From: Anaerolineaceae bacterium | GTDB taxonomy: Bacteria > Chloroflexota > Anaerolineae > Anaerolineales > Anaerolineaceae | Direction of reading: 5' to 3' | DNA: 10,391 nt | Assembly (NCBI GenBank): GCA_011620465.1 | Contig: WOZC01000169.1 | Coordinates: 1-10,391, forward strand | Part shown: one piece after another, positions 7,829 to 10,391 of the stretch | Layout: the number at the start of each line of letters is the position of its first letter | Position numbering within the stretch: the first letter of the stretch is position 1 | The notes under the pieces: generated by a model | The model's database searches: none | Seen by the model: only the letters and a program-made list of their open reading frames with translations | Told to the model about the DNA's origin: nothing | Translations under genes and position numbers: made by a program

Positions 7829-7901
7829 GGATGGGTTCGACAGGTTGCTCTACAATGTTGTGAAACAAGAGTAGAGGAATCTTTACAATTTAGCAAAATT
7901 A

Positions 7902-7934
7902 CGAGTACCCGATGGGGGCTCGCATTTTTGTTTT
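7902..7934 (+). terminator. Intrinsic terminator 1 after rpsJ
   Basis: CGAG (7902-7905) pairs with CTCG (7919-7922) and CCC (7908-7910) pairs with GGG (7914-7916) around a 3-nt loop, with one wobble and one mismatch between. The run TTTTTGTTTT follows at 7925-7934. It lies 74 nt after the rpsJ stop. On the minus strand the same stem is followed by TAATTTTG, so weak bidirectional action is possible. Confidence 0.7.
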
Positions 7935-7946
7935 CCTGTTTGAAAG

Positions 7947-7975
7947 CGGCGGTCGGTGACCGTCGTTTTTGTTTT
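7947..7975 (+). terminator. Intrinsic terminator 2 after rpsJ
   Basis: CGGCGGTC (7947-7954) pairs with GACCGTCG (7958-7965) over 8 bp with one G-U pair and a GGT loop. TTTTTGTTTT follows at 7966-7975. The stem and U-tract are close to ideal. The tail is identical to that of terminator 1, giving a strong tandem stop for the str transcript just before the heptamer array. Confidence 0.82.
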
Positions 7976-7988
7976 AAGACAGGCAGCA

Positions 7989-8295
7989 GGGAGCAGGGAA
8001 CAGGAAACAGGGAGCAGGGATCAGGAAACAGTGATTGGGGAGCAGGGAGCAGGAATCAGGGAGCAGGGAACAGGGAACAGGGAACAGGGAGCTGGGAGCA
8101 GGGAGCTGGGAGCAGGAAACAGGGATTGGGGAGCAGGAAACAAGGAGCAGGGAGCAGGGATCAGGGAGCAGGGAGCAAGGAGCAGGGAGCAGGGATCAGA
8201 AACAGGGAGCATTGAGCAGAAAACAGGGATCAGGGAGCAGGGATCAGGAAACAGGGAACTGGGATCTGGAAAGAGGAAACAGGGATCAGGAAGAA
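7989..8295. repeat. Heptanucleotide tandem array, 44 units, consensus GGGAGCA
   Basis: The stretch divides into 44 consecutive units in strict 7-base phase; only unit 31 (8199-8204) is one base short. Common variants are GGGAGCA, GGGAACA, GGGATCA and GGAAACA, with rarer GGGAGCT, GGGATTG and AGGAGCA. Eight successive units (8059-8114) begin with GGG, which satisfies the G3-N4 spacing of a G-quadruplex motif. There are no unique spacers, so it is not a CRISPR array. It resembles the short tandemly repeated repetitive heptamers described in cyanobacteria. Translations across it (GSREQGAGNREQ-like) are repeat artefacts. The array ends two bases before the stop codon of the minus-strand four-helix gene. 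Confidence 0.95.
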
Positions 8296-8297
8296 GT

Positions 8298-8660
8298 TTA
8301 TTGATTGCTTAATTTCTGAATCATTGAATAGGGCATTTTACCAATCTCATCACATAAGGTAATGGCTTTATGTGTTTGCTCTTCATTCAAATAGCCGATG
8401 CGGACACATATTTCGAGTTGAGTTTCGGTTTCTGCTTTTGAGCCTCTTGCTACTGACAGAAATCTTGCGTATTCTTTCGGAGAATTACGAGCATTACCTT
8501 CAGCGATGTTGGATGGAATTGAAAATGCGGCTCTTCTCAGTTGATTTGTTACTCAGAATATTTTCTCTTTGGGTAAAAAATTGGTTAATCGATAAACTTC
8601 CTCTACCAAGTCCATAGATTTTTGCCAAACAACTAAATCATGGTGATTTCTTGTTGTCAT
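8298..8660 (-). pseudogene. Four-helix-bundle (23S IVP/Avd-like) protein, in-frame TGA
   Basis: From ATG 8660 to TAA 8298 there are 120 sense-length codons in one frame, the usual size for this family. The start reads HHDLVVWQKSMDLVEEVYRL and the rest contains QLRRAAFSIPSNIAEGNAR, SPKEYARFLSVARGSKAE and TQLEICVRIGYLNEEQT, all family hallmarks. Codon 36 (8555-8553) is TGA, where relatives have Gly (typically IFGLxxQ), so one G-to-T change from GGA explains it. As read, the product stops after 35 residues and no good restart codon follows. AGGA (8671-8668), part of a heptamer unit, serves as Shine-Dalgarno. Relatives are encoded in 23S rRNA intervening sequences and, as Avd, in diversity-generating retroelements; the role of stand-alone copies is unclear. 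A sequencing error at codon 36 would make this an intact gene. Confidence 0.88.
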
Positions 8661-8663
8661 ATC

Positions 8664-8694
8664 TGTTTCCTGTTTCCAGCTCCCTGTTCCCTGT
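8664..8694 (-). repeat. Inverted heptamer mini-array upstream of the four-helix gene
   Basis: On the minus strand, four units follow in phase: GGGAACA, GGGAGCT, GGAAACA, GGAAACA (8691 down to 8664), preceded by ACA. They match units of the large array but point the opposite way. Positions 8676-8694 are an exact 19-bp inverted copy of 8077-8095. The mini-array fills the space between the stop codon of the cysteine-cluster gene (8698) and the four-helix ATG (8660), and its last unit supplies the ribosome-binding site. Confidence 0.88.
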
Positions 8695-8697
8695 CTT

Positions 8698-9378
8698 CTA
8701 CAGATATGGTCCAAATTTTGGAAATTCGGTGGGATCGATGGGGGTGCATTCGTCGGTCTCTGGATCCAGGAGGTAAAAACCGCCATCACGGTGCAGAATG
8801 GGTATGCCCCTGCCTTGATTGATGAAATGTTTGCGCATGTCTTCCGAAAGCCAGTAATAACTGTCATACTCGCTGGGGTGTTCAAAAAGCAGCGAGTCAT
8901 AGATATCCAAAAATTCCTTCTGGTATTGCTCACTGACCCTACCCAGATTGCTGATCACCCAGCAGACTTGTTCGAAATCCCAGTTGTAAGTCAAACCAAT
9001 CAGGCGGTCGTCTTCCGTGATGTATGGGGAGAACGGAAACTGCCGGCAACTGAGCGTGCGATAGTCGCGCTCGCAAAAATCTGGACCCTTGCAAGCCATA
9101 AGGTGCATGTAATGCGGTGTTTCCGCCTTCAATTTGGGAAGGTCGATTGGGTCGGAGGGGCATTCATCCCCACGCAACCGCTGCCAGAGCTTAGTATTGG
9201 CTTTCAGGAAAGTCCATTCTTCCTTTAATGCCACAGGCACAGCCACACAAATATCACAGCAGAACGGCTTGCCGGAAGGGTTGAATTGCTTGCAGATTTG
9301 CCCGCAATCCACCTCGCAGATCGGCGAATCGAAGCGGTTATAGAGATTCAATACATCCAGGTTGGGTTTATAGACCAT
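8698..9378 (-). CDS. Cysteine-cluster (YkgJ-like) protein
   Basis: The 226-aa product is cysteine-rich in its first two thirds: Cys21, 25, 29, 40, 41, 44, 73, 96, 102, 111 and 139. The blocks CEVDCGQICKQF, FCCDIC and CRQFPFSP recall the YkgJ-type CxxCxxCC family, thought to bind a metal ion (zinc or an iron-sulfur cluster). No signal peptide or membrane segment is visible, so it is probably cytoplasmic. The biochemical role is unknown. The ATG at 9378 is the only reasonable start, since the next Met is residue 91. It has no Shine-Dalgarno sequence, but TAAAAT ends 7 nt upstream, which would fit a leaderless transcript. It is transcribed against the ribosomal operon and followed by the four-helix pseudogene on the same strand. 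Family assignment is by motif only. Confidence 0.75.
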   Translation of the reverse strand: MVYKPNLDVLNLYNRFDSPICEVDCGQICKQFNPSGKPFCCDICVAVPVALKEEWTFLKANTKLWQRLRGDECPSDPIDLPKLKAETPHYMHLMACKGPDFCERDYRTLSCRQFPFSPYITEDDRLIGLTYNWDFEQVCWVISNLGRVSEQYQKEFLDIYDSLLFEHPSEYDSYYWLSEDMRKHFINQGRGIPILHRDGGFYLLDPETDECTPIDPTEFPKFGPYL

Positions 9379-9385
9379 GGGAGGT

Positions 9386-9391
9386 ATTTTA
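9386..9391 (-). promoter_or_regulatory. Candidate -10 for a leaderless cysteine-cluster mRNA
   Basis: Read on the minus strand, TAAAAT (9391-9386) is preceded directly by TG and ends 7 nt before the ATG at 9378. Transcription would then start at or next to the start codon. No convincing -35 is seen at 16-18 bp. The missing Shine-Dalgarno sequence supports the idea, but the evidence is slight. Confidence 0.35.
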
Positions 9392-9432
9392 CACTGAATT
9401 CATGTTAGCATCTTTTTGCGACAGAATTCTTA

Positions 9433-9555
9433 TTAGTGTAGACCTTTGGTCAATTGTAGGCGCATGGTCAGGAGACCGGCGTGATCGGGGGTGTTTTCCG
9501 CCCAAGCCTGAACGGAGCAGTTGCCTTTGATCTTAAACAAAAATGAGAAAAAACC
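9433..9555 (-). pseudogene. Possible C-terminal remnant of a lost gene
   Basis: A 40-codon open stretch on the minus strand, from about 9555 to TAA 9435-9433 with a second TAA directly after, encodes a protein-like sequence containing NCSVQAWAENTPDHAGLL and MRLQLTKGLH. An in-frame stop lies just before it, and there is no good start codon or ribosome-binding site. I do not recognise the family. It may be the tail of a decayed gene upstream of the cysteine-cluster gene, or chance. Confidence 0.25.
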
Positions 9556-9582
9556 GATTTACTGGTAAACATAAATGGGGAA

Positions 9583-9612
9583 TCTCCTTCTTGTTCCTCT
9601 CCTTCTTGTTCC
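9583..9612. repeat. Exact 15-bp tandem duplication
   Basis: TCTCCTTCTTGTTCC occurs twice without a gap (9583-9597 and 9598-9612). Its complement, GGAACAAGAAGGAGA, resembles the purine-rich heptamers elsewhere in this gap and has the orientation of the minus-strand mini-array. It may be a degenerate relic of the same repeat family, although the 15-bp period differs. Confidence 0.8.
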
Positions 9613-9662
9613 TGCGCACAAACAGGGATTTTATAGTAGAATTCCAGAGCGCTAAAATCTGT

Positions 9663-9724
9663 TGTTAAAATCAGCTATTAATTCAAAAATGACCCTTGCG
9701 CGCTGAAAGGGGTTATGATATATT
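9663..9724 (+). promoter_or_regulatory. Candidate promoters for rplC
   Basis: rplC lies beyond two terminators and a minus-strand block, so it needs its own promoter. Candidates are an extended -10 TGTTAAAAT (9663-9671) without a clear -35, a TATGAT (9714-9719) matching consensus at five of six positions, and TATATT (9719-9724) placed 17 bp after TTGCGC (9696-9701). None has both elements strong. The TATGAT/TATATT pair would start transcription just before the hairpin at 9727. Confidence 0.4.
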
Positions 9725-9726
9725 TG

Positions 9727-9750
9727 ATAGGCTACCCAGAGGGTAGCTAT
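9727..9750 (+). promoter_or_regulatory. Strong hairpin in the rplC leader
   Basis: GCTACCC (9731-9737) pairs perfectly with GGGTAGC (9741-9747) around an AGA loop. ATA/TAT (9727-9729 with 9748-9750) adds three pairs if G9730 is bulged. It would lie at the very 5' end of an rplC transcript, where it could protect the RNA or take part in autoregulation. The downstream sequence TATTTATG is a poor U-tract, so termination seems less likely. Confidence 0.5.
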
Positions 9751-9832
9751 TTATGTGTGACAATTTAAGAATGCCTCCCGCGTGGGCAGAACGCTTCACA
9801 GGGACCATTAACTGAATTGTGCGGGGATGATG

Positions 9833-9862
9833 CAGCTTGCCCAGGCTGACAGTCTCGCGAGA
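9833..9862 (+). promoter_or_regulatory. Small hairpin and palindrome just before the rplC ribosome-binding site
   Basis: CAGCTT (9833-9838) pairs with AGGCTG (9843-9848), with one G-U pair and a GCCC loop. TCTCGCGAGA (9853-9862) is a perfect 10-bp palindrome ending 10 nt before the Shine-Dalgarno sequence AGGAGA (9873-9878). The palindrome could be an operator for a dimeric regulator or part of leader RNA structure. Both are short and may be chance. Confidence 0.3.
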
Positions 9863-9883
9863 ATACTAATACAGGAGAATAGC

Positions 9884-10391
9884 ATGCTAAAAGGGCTAAT
9901 AGGAAAAAAGATCGGTATGACCCAGATCTTCGATGGAGACGGCCGCGCCGTCCCGGTAACGTTAATCGAAGCTGGGCCATGTTTTGTTTCCCAGGTCAAA
10001 ACGGTTGCTCAAGACGGCTACAATGCCGTGCAACTGGCATTTGACGAGGTGAAACCCAAACGACTCAGCAAGGCTGAGCTTGGTCATTTAAAGACCAATA
10101 ACCTCCCTCCAGTGCGCACTTTGCGTGAGTTCCGCACCAACAAATTAGATGGTATCAATGCCGGAGACGAAGTTGATGCCTCAATTTTTGAAGTTGGCGA
10201 GTTTGTCGATGTGATCGGTACTTCCAAAGGTAAGGGCTTCGCCGGCGTAGTGAAGCGTCACGGCTTTGCTGGCGGTCCCGCGACCCATGGTCAATCTGAC
10301 CGCCAACGCTCACCTGGTTCCTCTGGTTCCGGTACGACACCAGGTCGTGTTTACAAAGGTAAAAGACGTCCGGGACGCATGGGCAATGTCC
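9884..10391 (+). CDS. rplC: 50S ribosomal protein L3 (3' end beyond window)
   Basis: L3 is an early-assembling 50S protein whose long loop reaches toward the peptidyl transferase centre. The ATG at 9884 follows AGGAGA (9873-9878). The visible 169 residues start MLKGLIGKKIGMTQIF and include KRHGFAGGPATHG and SPGSSGSGTTPGRVYKGKR, all family signatures; about 40 residues are missing at the window edge. In E. coli a Gln in the PGSIGQNQTPG loop is methylated by PrmB. The matching loop here is PGSSGSGTTPG, without Gln, so that modification should not occur. rplC normally follows rpsJ directly, but here it begins a new transcription unit with its own leader. Confidence 0.97.
   Translation, partial: MLKGLIGKKIGMTQIFDGDGRAVPVTLIEAGPCFVSQVKTVAQDGYNAVQLAFDEVKPKRLSKAELGHLKTNNLPPVRTLREFRTNKLDGINAGDEVDASIFEVGEFVDVIGTSKGKGFAGVVKRHGFAGGPATHGQSDRQRSPGSSGSGTTPGRVYKGKRRPGRMGNV

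Noticed and set aside
7989..8295. CRISPR array
   Set aside because: The units are 7 bp and contiguous, with no spacers and no cas genes nearby.
7928..8312. Several overlapping open frames with GSREQ/GNREQ repeats
   Set aside because: They exist in all frames because a 7-bp repeat gives the same 7-residue period in each. They are artefacts of the heptamer array.
8298..8660. TGA read as Gly or selenocysteine
   Set aside because: TGA ends rpoB and fusA, so a Gly code is excluded. The site replaces a structural Gly with no reason for selenocysteine, and I saw no insertion element after it. A nonsense change is simpler.
7989..8694. Complete diversity-generating retroelement, suggested by the Avd-like protein
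   Set aside because: There is no reverse transcriptase, template repeat or variable target gene in the window.
8553..8933. 126-codon minus-strand open frame
   Set aside because: Only its last 35 codons are real (the start of the four-helix gene). The upstream part is an out-of-frame shadow of the cysteine-cluster gene and the mini-array.
8791..9228. 145-codon plus-strand open frame opposite the cysteine-cluster gene
   Set aside because: It is antisense to a frame with a clear cysteine motif pattern, and it lacks a recognisable family and a ribosome-binding site.
1..10391. tRNA or rRNA genes
   Set aside because: I saw no cloverleaf-like sequence with a TTCRANY-type arm, nor any rRNA stretch, in the intergenic regions on either strand.

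Overview
The window is a bacterial housekeeping locus, most likely from Chloroflexota (class Anaerolineae is my best guess). This rests on protein character: the S12 N-terminal insertion, the EF-G sequence style, and the RpoB sequence with a large C-terminal-half insertion. Base composition is near 50% GC. TGA is the stop codon of rpoB and fusA, so the standard bacterial code applies. I cannot confirm the lineage without a search.

Layout: bases 1-37 hold the last codons of an unidentified gene. Bases 38-282 hold two copies of a 17-nt direct repeat, a good sigma70-type promoter and a leader hairpin. Then come rpoB (283-4230), a 170-nt spacer with an internal extended -10 promoter and two leader hairpins, rpsL (4401-4820), a hairpin-bearing spacer, rpsG (4881-5351), fusA (5381-7459) and rpsJ (7520-7828). 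rpoC is absent from its usual place after rpoB, and tuf is absent between fusA and rpsJ. Two tandem intrinsic terminators follow rpsJ, and rplC (9884 to the window end, truncated) starts only about 2 kb later.

The 2-kb gap between rpsJ and rplC is the unusual part, because these genes are normally adjacent at the head of the S10 operon. It holds a 44-unit heptanucleotide array (7989-8295, consensus GGGAGCA). Next to it, on the minus strand, is a gene for a four-helix-bundle (23S rRNA intervening-sequence/Avd-like) protein, intact except for an in-frame TGA where family members carry Gly. A 4-unit heptamer mini-array in the opposite orientation (8664-8691) lies just upstream of that gene and supplies its Shine-Dalgarno sequence. 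Together these form an approximately 700-bp block bounded by inverted heptamer arrays, lying between the rpsJ terminators and the stop codon of a minus-strand cysteine-cluster (YkgJ-like) gene (8698-9378). An approximately 500-bp intergenic region follows, with a possible minus-strand gene remnant, an exact 15-bp tandem duplication, candidate promoters and a structured leader for rplC.

Functionally, the conserved genes supply RNA polymerase beta, 30S proteins S12, S7 and S10 (S10 is also NusE), translocase EF-G and 50S protein L3. The repeat-flanked four-helix-bundle block looks like an accessory insertion that splits the str/S10 supercluster into separately promoted units.
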